Positions 16,703 to 25,196 of a DNA stretch of 64,000 bases are shown in pieces. This DNA comes from Bradyrhizobium iriomotense (GTDB lineage Bacteria; Pseudomonadota; Alphaproteobacteria; Rhizobiales; Xanthobacteraceae). The number at the start of each line of letters is the position of its first letter. Positions within the stretch are counted from its first letter, which is position 1. A model generated the notes under the pieces. The model saw nothing but the letters and a program-made list of their open reading frames with translations, searched no databases and was not told where the DNA came from. The DNA lies in NCBI RefSeq assembly GCF_030160715.1, contig NZ_BSOW01000018.1, positions 124,001 to 188,000 of the forward strand. Reading direction: 5' to 3'. Both the position numbers and the translations under genes were made by a program.

Positions 16703-17494
16703 ATGGCCCATAGCCTGCATTCCGACGCGCCCGCGCCCGTTCGCTCGAACCGGCCGGACCTCGCCACCGATGCGATCCGCTCCGCCCGCGAGGATCTCGC
16801 CGCCTGTTTCCGGATGGCGGCGCGGAACGGCTTTGAGGAGGGCATCTGCAATCACTTCTCCGCAGTGGTGCCGGGCCATGACGACCTCTTTCTCGTCAAT
16901 CCTTATGGCTACGCCTTCCGTGAGCTGACGGCGTCAAAACTGCTGATCTGCGACTTCCACGGCAATGTGCTCGACGGCGACGGCCAGCCCGAGGCGACCG
17001 CGTTCTACATCCATGCCGAGATTCACAAGCGCCTGCCGCGCGCCAAGGTCGCCTTCCACACTCACATGCCCTATGCCACGGCGCTGTCGATGACCGAGGG
17101 TGATCCCCTGATCTGGGCCGGCCAGACCGCGCTCAAATTCTACGGCCGCACGGCGGTGGATCGCGACTACAACGGCCTCGCGCTCGATAATCGCGAGGGC
17201 GCGCGCATCGCCTCCGCTATTGGTGATGCCGACATCGTCTTCATGAAACATCACGGCGTGATGGTGCTGGCCCCGACGATCGCGGAGGCCTGGGACGATC
17301 TCTATTATCTCGAGCGCGCCGCCGAGGTGCAGGTGCTGGCGATGTCGACGGGGCGCAAGGTGCTCCCCGTCGATCCCGCGATTGCGGCCGCGACCTACAG
17401 GCAGATGCGCGAGGGTGATTCCGAATCCGCGCGGCTGCATCTCGCCGCAATCCGCCGCCAGCTCGACGCGGAAGAGCCTCAGTACCGGCATTGA
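16703..17494 (+). CDS. Class II aldolase/adducin family protein
   Basis: The 263-residue protein has the fold hallmarks of class II aldolases. These are GICNHFSAVVPG (phosphate/substrate loop), the metal-binding HxH in VAFHTHMPYATAL, and a later His in FMKHHGVMVL, together forming a Zn site, with YYLERAAEVQ at the C-terminus. Family members cleave or epimerise sugar phosphates, but many act as decarboxylases or dehydratases of keto acids. The neighbouring SDR suggests a small two-enzyme module. The substrate cannot be told from sequence. Confidence 0.87.
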   Translation: MAHSLHSDAPAPVRSNRPDLATDAIRSAREDLAACFRMAARNGFEEGICNHFSAVVPGHDDLFLVNPYGYAFRELTASKLLICDFHGNVLDGDGQPEATAFYIHAEIHKRLPRAKVAFHTHMPYATALSMTEGDPLIWAGQTALKFYGRTAVDRDYNGLALDNREGARIASAIGDADIVFMKHHGVMVLAPTIAEAWDDLYYLERAAEVQVLAMSTGRKVLPVDPAIAAATYRQMREGDSESARLHLAAIRRQLDAEEPQYRH

Positions 17495-17506
17495 GGCGGG
17501 ATCGCT

Positions 17507-18733
17507 TCAGGAGCCCTGCCGCAGTTTCGCCAGCACCTTCAGTCCGCCATAGCCGTCTGCGGGCGTTATGCCGGTCCTCTGCTGAAAATCCTTGATTGCC
17601 TTCATGGTGTCGTTGCCGACGCGGCCGTCGGTGCCGCCGGTGTCGAATCCGGCTTTCGTCAAACGCGTCTGCATCTCCTGCACTTCCGCGAGGGTCAGCG
17701 CGCGCTCGGAGCCGGGGAAGGGTTGGATGAACGGCGGCGCGCCCAGGCAGCGATCGCCGAGGTGGCAGATCGCCAGCGCATAGTTCATCGATGGATTGTA
17801 GCTCTTCACCGAATAGAAGTTCGGTCCCAGCAAAAACGTCGGCCCGCCAGCGACCGGCGTCCACATCTGCGCCGACGCATTGGGTTGCGGAAACGGCTGG
17901 CCGTCGGCGCGCGTGACTCCGGCGGCTTGCCAAGCCGCATAGGTTCGCCCGCCGCTCATGTTGCCGGGCGCGCGCACCTCGTAGCCCCAATGCTCGCCGC
18001 GGTGCCACTTGCCGCGGTTGACGAGATATTTTGCGGTCGAGCCCAGCGCATCGTCGGGCTTGCCGAACGGCGACACCTTGCCGTCGCCGTCATAGTCGAT
18101 GCCGACATTGAGCCAAACTTCCGGCATCCACTGCGAATGTCCCATCGCGCCGGCCCAGGAACCCTGCATCTCGTCCGGCGTGCCCCAGCCCTTGTCGACG
18201 ATGCGTAGCGCGTTGATCAGCTCGGTTTCCCAATAGGCCTTTCGCCGCGGCTCGTTCCAGGCGAGCGCAGCAAGCGAGGGAAATACCGGCTTCATGTGGT
18301 TCTGCTGCACCAGTGGATCGCCATAGGCGGATTCCACACCCCACAACGCGAGCAACGTGCCGCGCTCGACGCCGAAATCACGCTCGATGCGTGCGAACAG
18401 CGCCTCGTTGTTCTTCAGCGCGATCTTGCCGTTGATGATGCGCCAGTCGGAGACGCGGCGATTGATGTATTGCCAGACCTGTTCGTTGAACTCCGGCTGG
18501 TTGCGGATCTCCTTGAACACGCTCATGTCCGGCTCGACACGCGCCATCGCGCGCTGCCAGGTGGCGGCCGAAATGCCCTTGGCCATCGCGCGCGCGCGAA
18601 AACTCTCGCGCCATTCCTCGAAGCCGGGCGGAGCGGCTGCAAGGGCCGGCGAGGCGATGAGGGCGGCTGCGCCGAGCACGGATTGCAGCGCGGCGCGGCG
18701 GGTCGGATGGGGTGAGGAATCAGGCTTGTTCAT
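17507..18733 (-). CDS. Lytic murein transglycosylase (MltB type) with peptidoglycan-binding domain
   Basis: It cleaves the glycan strand of peptidoglycan, forming 1,6-anhydro-MurNAc. The 408-residue precursor starts with a twin-arginine-like signal (TRRAALQSVLGAAALIASPALA). The SLT_2 domain holds the catalytic Glu in LLALWGVESAYGDP (Glu134) and the family AGAMGHSQWMPE. A C-terminal PG_binding_1 repeat (LTLAEVQEMQTRLTKAGF...GNDTMKAIKDFQQRTG) follows. It acts in the periplasm. The gene is convergent with the class II aldolase gene, 12 bp apart. Confidence 0.93.
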   Translation of the reverse strand: MNKPDSSPHPTRRAALQSVLGAAALIASPALAAAPPGFEEWRESFRARAMAKGISAATWQRAMARVEPDMSVFKEIRNQPEFNEQVWQYINRRVSDWRIINGKIALKNNEALFARIERDFGVERGTLLALWGVESAYGDPLVQQNHMKPVFPSLAALAWNEPRRKAYWETELINALRIVDKGWGTPDEMQGSWAGAMGHSQWMPEVWLNVGIDYDGDGKVSPFGKPDDALGSTAKYLVNRGKWHRGEHWGYEVRAPGNMSGGRTYAAWQAAGVTRADGQPFPQPNASAQMWTPVAGGPTFLLGPNFYSVKSYNPSMNYALAICHLGDRCLGAPPFIQPFPGSERALTLAEVQEMQTRLTKAGFDTGGTDGRVGNDTMKAIKDFQQRTGITPADGYGGLKVLAKLRQGS

Positions 18734-18847
18734 GCAGACAGTTTAGCCGGAAGCAGGCGTTCTCGTTGGTGAAACCTGAAGCCGGAGGGACGACTTTCGG
18801 CCCATCGGTTTACGGAACCTTCGCATGTGATTGCGCAGAATGGCGGC

Positions 18848-19000
18848 ATGCAGGAGCTGTTCGACCTCATCCGCGCCAATCCGTTGCCCTTTGCCGGCGA
18901 GCTGTTCGCTGTGATCGTGGCGATCATCGCGGAAACCCTTGGCGGCGGGCATTACAGCACCGGCGGGGACTTTGCCGATTTCGACCGGGGCGGCGACTAA
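18848..19000 (+). CDS. Small hypothetical protein, one hydrophobic segment
   Basis: This 50-residue frame begins MQELFDLIRANPLPFAGELF, then a hydrophobic AVIVAIIAETLGGG and an acidic/Gly tail (GGDFADFDRGGD). It is a plausible peripheral or single-pass peptide. Its stop codon overlaps the convergent MarR gene stop by a few bases, as for tightly packed real genes. The ribosome-binding site is weak. Confidence 0.4.
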   Translation: MQELFDLIRANPLPFAGELFAVIVAIIAETLGGGHYSTGGDFADFDRGGD

Positions 19001-19497
19001 CCCTCCTGCAGATCCGTCGCGATCCGAGCCAGCCAGCGGCGGATAGCAGTTTCCGCCTTCGCGTCCAGCCCCGCGGCGAGGCGCTGCTCCAAAGCGAGAA
19101 CACGCTCCCGGCACGTCTTCAGAAGCGCCTTGCCGCGCGCCGTCAACGTCCATTGCAGGATGCGGCCGTGCACGGGATGCGGCGACTTGCGGATCGCGCC
19201 GTCGCGTTCGAGATTGCCGATGATCACGCCGACGGTCTGCGGCGTCAGGAAGGTCAGGCGGGCAACCTCGGCGCCGGAGAGACCGGGATAGGCCTTCAGC
19301 ATGGTGAGCACCGCAAATTGCGGCGGTGTCACGCCGAGATCGGCAAGGCTCCGTTCCATGCTAAGCCTCACTGCGGCCTGCGCCTGGCGCAAGAGATAGC
19401 CGAGATAACCCTCTTCGCCGCGTTTGCCTTCGCCGGGGGCAGGCGGAACGACCGTCCGTTCCGGTTGCATATTTGTGATCTGGCGAGGCTTGCGCAT
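18997..19497 (-). CDS. MarR family transcriptional regulator
   Basis: This 166-residue winged-helix protein contains SLADLGVTPPQFAVLTMLKA, LSGAEVARLTFLTPQTVGVI (recognition helix region) and the wing segment KSPHPVHGRILQWTLTARGK. It is divergent from an AhpD-like gene, and the spacer holds a strong palindrome (19518-19535), a likely operator. MarR proteins of this arrangement usually repress the divergent gene until a phenolic or oxidant ligand is sensed. The start at 19497 (MRKPRQITNM) is chosen because further upstream coding would run over the operator. Confidence 0.88.
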   Translation of the reverse strand: MRKPRQITNMQPERTVVPPAPGEGKRGEEGYLGYLLRQAQAAVRLSMERSLADLGVTPPQFAVLTMLKAYPGLSGAEVARLTFLTPQTVGVIIGNLERDGAIRKSPHPVHGRILQWTLTARGKALLKTCRERVLALEQRLAAGLDAKAETAIRRWLARIATDLQEG

Positions 19498-19517
19498 AAT
19501 ATCAGAGCCCTGATAAC

Positions 19518-19535
19518 TTGTAAGTACACTTATAA
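19518..19535. promoter_or_regulatory. Probable MarR operator in the divergent marR/ahpD-like spacer
   Basis: TTGTAAGT (19518-19525), AC, ACTTATAA (19528-19535) forms an 18-bp palindrome with 7 of 8 arm positions paired, in an AT-rich patch uncommon in this GC-rich window. It lies between the divergent starts at 19497 and 19554, where it could control both genes. Confidence 0.6.
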
Positions 19536-19553
19536 TATCACGAGGTGAGGTCC

Positions 19554-20033
19554 ATGTCACACGCCCGCAGCGAATATGAAGACTTCAAGGCGCTTGCCCC
19601 CGATGCCTATGACCTGACGCTCGCGCTCGGCCAGCTTGCGGCCAAGGCCGGTCTCGACAAGCAGCTGCTCGAGCTGATCAAGCTGCGCGCCTCGCAGATC
19701 AACGGCTGTGCCTTCTGCGTGCAGCATCACATCCTGCTGTCCGAGCGGCTGGGCGTCCCCGTCGACAAGCTCAGTCTGGTCGCGGTGTGGCGCGAGGCAC
19801 CGATCTTTTCGGCGCGCGAGCGGGCCGCGCTCGCCTGGACCGAGGCGCTGACTTTCCTGCCGGAAGGTGTCAGCGACGACGTCTACGCCGAGGCGAGCCG
19901 CGAATTCTCCGAAAAGGAGCTGATGTACCTGACCTCGGCGGTCGCCTCGATCAACGTCTGGAACCGCTTTGGGGCCGCCTACCGCTGGACGCCGCCGCAG
20001 CGGCCGGCCGTGACGCACGCCAAGGCGTCGTGA
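19554..20033 (+). CDS. Carboxymuconolactone decarboxylase / AhpD-like protein
   Basis: The 159-residue all-alpha protein has the AhpD-type redox motif ASQINGCAFCVQHH (Cys52-x2-Cys55, His59). Members act as alkylhydroperoxidases or antioxidant thiol proteins. GAGGTGAGG precedes the ATG at 19554. It is divergent from marR and followed 26 bp later by a cupin gene, so the pair probably forms a MarR-controlled stress or detoxification operon (inference). Confidence 0.9.
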   Translation: MSHARSEYEDFKALAPDAYDLTLALGQLAAKAGLDKQLLELIKLRASQINGCAFCVQHHILLSERLGVPVDKLSLVAVWREAPIFSARERAALAWTEALTFLPEGVSDDVYAEASREFSEKELMYLTSAVASINVWNRFGAAYRWTPPQRPAVTHAKAS

Positions 20034-20059
20034 TCCCACAACCTTCGGGAGGACACAGG

Positions 20060-20569
20060 ATGTCGTCAACGATATCAGTCATCTCCGCCATGCCCTGGCG
20101 GCCTCAATCGCGACCGCTGTCGCTCGCGATCGTCGCGGGTCTCGCCTGCGCACTGGCCCTCGGAAAGGCGCTGCCGTCGACGATGGACGCCGTCTCCGGC
20201 GCGCTGGCGCCGCTCTGTGCCAACGCAGCGGAAGGATCGCCGCTCGACAAGGTCGAGCCGATCGGCTCCTACGCGCTGCCGAACGTGCCGGGCAAGCGCG
20301 TCACTATCGTGCGGGTCACTTACGGCCCGGGCGGCTTCTCGCGGCCACACCGGCACGCCGGCTCCGTCACCGCCTATATCACCAAGGGCGAGATCCGCTC
20401 CCAGCTCGGCGGCGGCCCGGTCGAGACCTTCACGGTCGGGCAGTCCTTCTTCGAGCCGCCGGGCTCGACGCATCTGGTGTCGGCGAACGCAAGCAACACG
20501 GAGCCGGCGGAGCTGATCGCCGTGTTCGTGGCGGATGAAGGTGCCCAGCTCACGACGTTCATCAACTAG
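20060..20569 (+). CDS. Exported cupin domain protein
   Basis: The 169-residue protein has an N-terminal hydrophobic segment (PLSLAIVAGLACALALGKAL) and a single cupin barrel. Motif 1 is YGPGGFSRPHRHAGSVTAYITKG, with His residues for metal, and motif 2 lies around FFEPPGSTHLVSANAS. GGGAGGA sits 9 nt before the ATG at 20060. It was probably co-transcribed with the AhpD-like gene. Its activity is unknown; it may be an anchored periplasmic metal-dependent enzyme or ligand-binding protein. Confidence 0.85.
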   Translation: MSSTISVISAMPWRPQSRPLSLAIVAGLACALALGKALPSTMDAVSGALAPLCANAAEGSPLDKVEPIGSYALPNVPGKRVTIVRVTYGPGGFSRPHRHAGSVTAYITKGEIRSQLGGGPVETFTVGQSFFEPPGSTHLVSANASNTEPAELIAVFVADEGAQLTTFIN

Positions 20570-20575
20570 CGCGGG

Positions 20576-20689
20576 CTAACCGGCGTGCCTTGACCTCCTG
20601 CGCCGGCGCCGCGATATCGCGTCACGGATGCCATAGCCTGCGGCCATTCCTGCGCTGAAAATGCCGACGATGATGAGGATTGCGAACAT
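20576..20689 (-). CDS. Tiny single-pass membrane protein
   Basis: The 37-residue frame has an N-terminal helix, MFAILIIVGIFSAGMAAGYG, followed by a very basic tail (SRRRRRRSRHAG). This follows the positive-inside pattern of a small membrane protein. It sits between the cupin gene and the binding-protein gene. The ribosome-binding site is weak, and the assignment rests on composition. Confidence 0.4.
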   Translation of the reverse strand: MFAILIIVGIFSAGMAAGYGIRDAISRRRRRRSRHAG

Positions 20690-20711
20690 CGCAACTGGAC
20701 CCGCGTAGCGA

Positions 20712-21620
20712 TTAACCTCCGTACGAGGCCGGATCCGGGTTGTCGGACGGGCTCGCGAAGGACTTCTTCATCGAAGCGGGCATCGGGACGTGGAAGTTCA
20801 GACCGCGCGGCGGCACCGGCTCCATGAACCACTTGTCGTAGATCTTCTCGATCTCGGCGCTCTTGTAGAGCTTGGCAGTCGCGCGATCGACCACCGTCTT
20901 GAATGGCGCGTCGTCCTTGCGCAGCATGATGCCGTAGGGCTCCGGATCGGAGAAGGCGCCAGAGCTGATCGCGTAGATCGACGGCTCCTTTGCGGACGCT
21001 ATCATGGCCGCGAGCTGGATGTCGTCCATGACGAAGGCCTGGGCCCGGTCGGTCTCGACCATCAGGAACGCTTCGGGGGTGTCCTTGGCATTCATCACCG
21101 TGATGCCAAGCGAGCGGGCGGCATTGGCCTTGTTGAGCTGCACCAGATTGGTCGAGCCAGAGACGGAGACGACGGCCTTGCCCTTGAGGTCGTCGATCTG
21201 ATCGAGCTTAAGCGCCTTTTTGGACACGAAGCGGCTGGCCGTGAGGAAATGCGTGTTGGTGAAGGACACCTGCTTCTGGCGCTCGGCATTGTTGGTCGTC
21301 GAGCCGCATTCGAGATCGATGGTGCCGTTGGCCATCAGCGGAATGCGGTTGGACGAGGTGACGACGCTCTCGTTGACCTCGAGCTTGTCGAGCTTGAGCT
21401 CGGCCTTGATCTCGTCGACGATCTTCATGCAGATGTCGATCGCGTAGCCGACGGTCTTCTGGTGATCGTCGATATAGCTGAAAGGCGGTGCTGCGTCGCG
21501 CACCCCGAGCGTGATCGCGCCGGTATCCTTGATCTTCTTTAACGTGCCGCTCAGCTCCTGCGCATCGGCAGGGGCGGCGAACGCGACGGCCAGCATGGCC
21601 GCCGTGGTCAGAAAACGCAT
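20712..21620 (-). CDS. Amino-acid ABC transporter substrate-binding protein (GltI-like)
   Basis: The 302-residue periplasmic binding protein of the SBP_bac_3 family has a signal peptide (MRFLTTAAMLAVAFAAPADA). LGVRDAAPPFSYID, GYAIDICMKIV, MANGTIDLECGSTTNNAERQ and DIQLAAMIASAKEP follow. The ECGSTTNN segment matches the glutamate/aspartate-binding GltI branch. No permease or ATPase gene is adjacent, so it is an orphan receptor that must work with an importer encoded elsewhere. Confidence 0.9.
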   Translation of the reverse strand: MRFLTTAAMLAVAFAAPADAQELSGTLKKIKDTGAITLGVRDAAPPFSYIDDHQKTVGYAIDICMKIVDEIKAELKLDKLEVNESVVTSSNRIPLMANGTIDLECGSTTNNAERQKQVSFTNTHFLTASRFVSKKALKLDQIDDLKGKAVVSVSGSTNLVQLNKANAARSLGITVMNAKDTPEAFLMVETDRAQAFVMDDIQLAAMIASAKEPSIYAISSGAFSDPEPYGIMLRKDDAPFKTVVDRATAKLYKSAEIEKIYDKWFMEPVPPRGLNFHVPMPASMKKSFASPSDNPDPASYGG

Positions 21621-21753
21621 GTGCTTCCCTTATTCCGTTTCACTGCGGCGCTCGCGCGCGGCCGCTGCGCCTGCCAAGCACCCAAGCAATTCTGAGGCCA
21701 GATAGAGGCGGGGGAATAAAGGGAGGGCGCGTCCTGGCCTTCCCTCGCTCGCC

Positions 21754-23361
21754 TCAATTCTCCTCGTTGCTCGCGCCTTCTCGCTGGTCCGGCTTGACCG
21801 CATCTTCGGGCAGCGCGTGCGCAAGCGGCTGCGCCGCGCCAGCGACCTCCGGTCCGATCTCGCGGCCGCGGCCGCGGATCAGGCGTTCATAGGCGGAGAC
21901 GAGGGTGATGTAGGGGTTGACCCAGATCCAGCCGTCGCGGGTGAACACCTGGACGTCGAAATGCAGGTGAAGCGACGTGCCGCCGGGATGGTCGAGATAG
22001 TTGGAGATCACGCCGATCTTCTCGCCCTCGCTGACGATACGGCCGTTGACGAGACCGTCGGCGTTCATCGCGGATGGGTTCATGTGCATGTAGCGGAAGC
22101 GGATATGCTCGGTGCGGCTGTTGATCTGGAGCGTCGCCGCCTGGTCCTTCGGCCCGCGGATCACGGTCGCGTCGCGTACGGCGACGACGCTTCGTTGCTT
22201 AGGGTCGCAACGTTCGCCGGCATCAGTATTCGCTGCGCAATCGGCGGCGCGGATGTCCTCACCCTGGTGGCCATAGCCACCCGGGCACTGCCAGACCTCG
22301 AAGCTGCGAGATTCGCAAAAATTATCACGCCAGGGATAGGCGGCCGGCCCCTCCATCTTGTCGCGCTTGCCGTAGGATTGCGAGCGGACGAAGGCCGGCG
22401 CCTTCGCGAGCGGAAAGCGGATCTGGGCATAGGCCATGACGTCGGGATGGCCCGCCTGCTTGCGGTAGCCGGTGTTGGGAATGATGTCGCCGCTCGGCCG
22501 GTAGCCGAAATCCGCCGATCGCCCCAAAGGCCGATCGACCATCTCGGAGGCGACGTCCGTCAGCGGACGCGTGCGCTGGCCGCCCGCGACATGCAATGCC
22601 TTCAGGAAACGCTCGGCAACCGGATAAGCCTCCTTGCAGGCGAGCCGCCGCGGTTTTGCGACGCTGTCGAGGCACTGGATGGACACGACATAGGCGGCGC
22701 CGAAACGGCTGAAGGCGTAGCGCACATAGCCTTCACGGATGAACCGGCGCAGATCCGGATATTGGCCGGCGAGCGACTTGACCGGCTCGCCCTTGCCGCC
22801 GGCGGGATCGGCGAGATCGTAGATCAGCGCGGAGCCGGTGATCTGGACCTCGACCGGCTTTGCGAACACCCGTTGCGGCAGACCGTCGCCGGCGCCCGGC
22901 TCGAGCGAGAAGACGGCGTCGTAGCCGGCAGGGCCGGCATCGAACAGGTCAGCCGGGCTGAAGTCGAACTGGTAGCGGACCAGCGACATGTTCGCCGGCG
23001 CGCCGCTGCGCTGCGCGTCGAGATAGGCGGCGGCGTCGAAGGGCAGCAGCACCGGAACGGAGCTGCGCGCGATACCTGAGAAGAATTGCGAGGAAACCCC
23101 GTTGAGCTGTACCAGCGCCGGCAGCGCGCGGGGATCGAAGCGGCCGACCGAGCGGCGCTGCGTGAACACGAAGTCACCGGCGACCGCGGGATGCGCGTTG
23201 ATTTCGCTGCGGAGCTGGTCGAGCGCTACGCGCCAGTCGACGCGCAGGGCCGTGAGCGAGGGGGTGCGGAATTCGTCCGCGGACAACGGCGGACAGCCGG
23301 CGACCAGAAGCGTAAGCAACCCAAGGAGAGACGAGACGAAGCGGAAGCTGTGTCTGCCCAC
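21754..23361 (-). CDS. M23 family metallopeptidase (LytM domain), exported
   Basis: The 535-residue protein begins with a lipoprotein-like signal (FVSSLLGLLTLLVAGCPP). The C-terminal domain has the M23 zinc ligands in GYGHQGEDIR and SLHLHFDVQVF. Between these ligands lies a Cys-containing insert (AADCAANTDAGERCDPKQ), longer than in standard LytM domains. The N-terminal 300 residues are not recognisable beyond being envelope-protein-like. Its predicted role is peptidoglycan endopeptidase or an activator of amidases in the periplasm. Confidence 0.85.
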   Translation of the reverse strand: MGRHSFRFVSSLLGLLTLLVAGCPPLSADEFRTPSLTALRVDWRVALDQLRSEINAHPAVAGDFVFTQRRSVGRFDPRALPALVQLNGVSSQFFSGIARSSVPVLLPFDAAAYLDAQRSGAPANMSLVRYQFDFSPADLFDAGPAGYDAVFSLEPGAGDGLPQRVFAKPVEVQITGSALIYDLADPAGGKGEPVKSLAGQYPDLRRFIREGYVRYAFSRFGAAYVVSIQCLDSVAKPRRLACKEAYPVAERFLKALHVAGGQRTRPLTDVASEMVDRPLGRSADFGYRPSGDIIPNTGYRKQAGHPDVMAYAQIRFPLAKAPAFVRSQSYGKRDKMEGPAAYPWRDNFCESRSFEVWQCPGGYGHQGEDIRAADCAANTDAGERCDPKQRSVVAVRDATVIRGPKDQAATLQINSRTEHIRFRYMHMNPSAMNADGLVNGRIVSEGEKIGVISNYLDHPGGTSLHLHFDVQVFTRDGWIWVNPYITLVSAYERLIRGRGREIGPEVAGAAQPLAHALPEDAVKPDQREGASNEEN

Positions 23362-23414
23362 TGTTGTCTCGCCCCCCGGCGACCTTGCCTGTTCCGACCG
23401 TTCGGTCGCTTTGC

Positions 23415-23981
23415 CTAGTCCTTGGCGCGCTCGGCGTACGAACCGTCTTCCGTCATCACCACGACGCGGGTGCCAACCGAGATGTGCGGCGGCACGGTGG
23501 TGCGGACGCCGTTGGAGAGCACTGCGGGCTTGTAGGAGGAGGAGGCGGTCTGGCCCTTGGTCACGGGCTCGGTCTCGACCACTTCCAGCGTCACGCGCTG
23601 CGGCAGCGCGATCGACACCGGGTTGGCGTCGTGCATGGACAGCTTGACGGTCATGCTCTCCTGGAGATAGGCGGCCGAGGTGCCGATGATGTCCTTGGAA
23701 ACCTGGACCTGATCGTAGGTCTCCGGGTTCATGAAGTGGTAGCCGTCACCATCCTCATAGAGGAAGGTATAGTTGCGCTCTTCTATCGTGACCTTCTCGA
23801 CCTGGTCGGTGGTCTTGTAGCGCTCGGAGATCTTTACCCCGTCGCTGATTCGGCGCATTTCGATCTGGCTGACCGGGGTGCCCTTGCCGGGATGGATGTT
23901 CTCGGCGGTCACGACGACGTAAAGTTTGCCGTCTTGCTCGATCACGTTGCCCTTGCGAATAGAACTGGCGATGACTCTCAA
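23415..23981 (-). CDS. efp: Translation elongation factor P
   Basis: EF-P relieves ribosome stalling at consecutive prolines. The 188-residue, three-domain protein has the modification loop NIHPGKGTP, where Lys33 (counting Met1) is the expected beta-lysylation site. SERYKTTDQVEKVTIEERNYTFLYEDGDGYHFMN and the C-terminal OB domain follow. It is divergent from epmA-epmB (162-bp spacer), whose products install the modification. Confidence 0.96.
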   Translation of the reverse strand: MRVIASSIRKGNVIEQDGKLYVVVTAENIHPGKGTPVSQIEMRRISDGVKISERYKTTDQVEKVTIEERNYTFLYEDGDGYHFMNPETYDQVQVSKDIIGTSAAYLQESMTVKLSMHDANPVSIALPQRVTLEVVETEPVTKGQTASSSYKPAVLSNGVRTTVPPHISVGTRVVVMTEDGSYAERAKD

Positions 23982-24143
23982 AGCTATATTTCCTGCTTGC
24001 TTGGCCCGGCACCGGCCAGGTCATGGTCTGATTTCGGGGGGACTTGGGGCCTCAAATGGGGCCACGGCGCCCGTTTCGGGCCGCAACATACTGATTTTGC
24101 CGTTGGATGCCAGCATTTTGCTGGTCCCTGGAGCGGTCAGTTA

Positions 24144-25196
24144 ATGGCTGGGGACAAGCCCATCAGTCCGTTCTGGGCGCCCAACCGGCATATCGACCGG
24201 CGACCGTTCCTCCAGGCAAGGGGGGCGATCACCGCGGCCGTCAGGGGCTTTTTCGCAGAACAGGACTTTGTCGAGGTCGAAACCTCGGTTTTGCAGGTCT
24301 CGCCGGGCAATGAGACCCATCTGCACGCGCCCCGGACCGAGATCGTGCGCCCTGACGGCAGCCGGGTGACGCGGTATTTACGGACTTCGCCGGAGTTCGC
24401 CTGCAAGAAGCTGCTCGCGGCCGGGGAGCCCCGGATTTTCGAGCTGGCGCGGGTGTTTCGAGACCGGGAGCGGGGCGACCTGCATCTGCCCGAATTCACT
24501 ATGCTGGAATGGTACCGCGCAGGCGCCCCCTATGATTCCATCATGGCCGACTGCATCGTGTTGATCGCACGTGCCGCGCAGGCGACCGGGATCGGGCAGT
24601 TCTCGTTCCGTGGCCGGGCCGCCGATCCCTTTGCGGAGCCGGAGCTTCTGACGGTTGCCTCTGCTTTCGAGCAGTTTGCAGGCATCGATGTGCTGTCGAC
24701 CATTTCAGGCGACGAGGGCGACCGCGATGCGCTCGCCGCTGCCGCCAAGACGAAGGTGCGGGTGGCGGAGGACGACACCTGGTCGGACATCTTCAGCAAG
24801 GTCCTGGTCGAGCATGTCGAGCCGCATCTGGGGCAGGGGCGTTTGACCATTCTGTTCGAATACCCATCTCCCGAAGCAGCGCTAGCACGGGCGACGGCGG
24901 ACGATCCGCGGGTGGCCGAACGGTTCGAGGTCTATGCCTGCGGGGTGGAACTTGCCAACGGCTTCGGCGAATTGACCGATGCCGAGGAGCAGCGCCGGCG
25001 CTTTCAACTGTCGATGGCGGAGAAGCAGCGCCGCTATGGCGAGGCCTATCCGCTGGACGAGGACTTTCTCGCCGCCGTCGGCCAAATGCCGGAGGCGAGC
25101 GGCGTGGCGCTCGGCTTCGACCGGCTGGTGATGCTGGCGAGCGGCGCATTGCGGATTGATCAGGTGGTATGGACGCCGCCTCAAGGAGAGACATGA
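24144..25196 (+). CDS. epmA: EF-P lysine--lysine ligase EpmA (GenX/PoxA)
   Basis: This truncated class II lysyl-tRNA synthetase paralogue lacks the anticodon-binding domain and transfers beta-lysine to EF-P. The 350-residue protein has class II motif 2 in FRDRERGDLHLPEFTMLEW and motif 3 in GVALGFDRLVMLASGA. FLQARGAITAAVRGFFAEQDFVEVET marks the N-terminal part of the catalytic core. The ATG at 24144 gives MAGDKPISPFWAP. The stop overlaps the epmB start by ATGA. Confidence 0.95.
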   Translation: MAGDKPISPFWAPNRHIDRRPFLQARGAITAAVRGFFAEQDFVEVETSVLQVSPGNETHLHAPRTEIVRPDGSRVTRYLRTSPEFACKKLLAAGEPRIFELARVFRDRERGDLHLPEFTMLEWYRAGAPYDSIMADCIVLIARAAQATGIGQFSFRGRAADPFAEPELLTVASAFEQFAGIDVLSTISGDEGDRDALAAAAKTKVRVAEDDTWSDIFSKVLVEHVEPHLGQGRLTILFEYPSPEAALARATADDPRVAERFEVYACGVELANGFGELTDAEEQRRRFQLSMAEKQRRYGEAYPLDEDFLAAVGQMPEASGVALGFDRLVMLASGALRIDQVVWTPPQGET

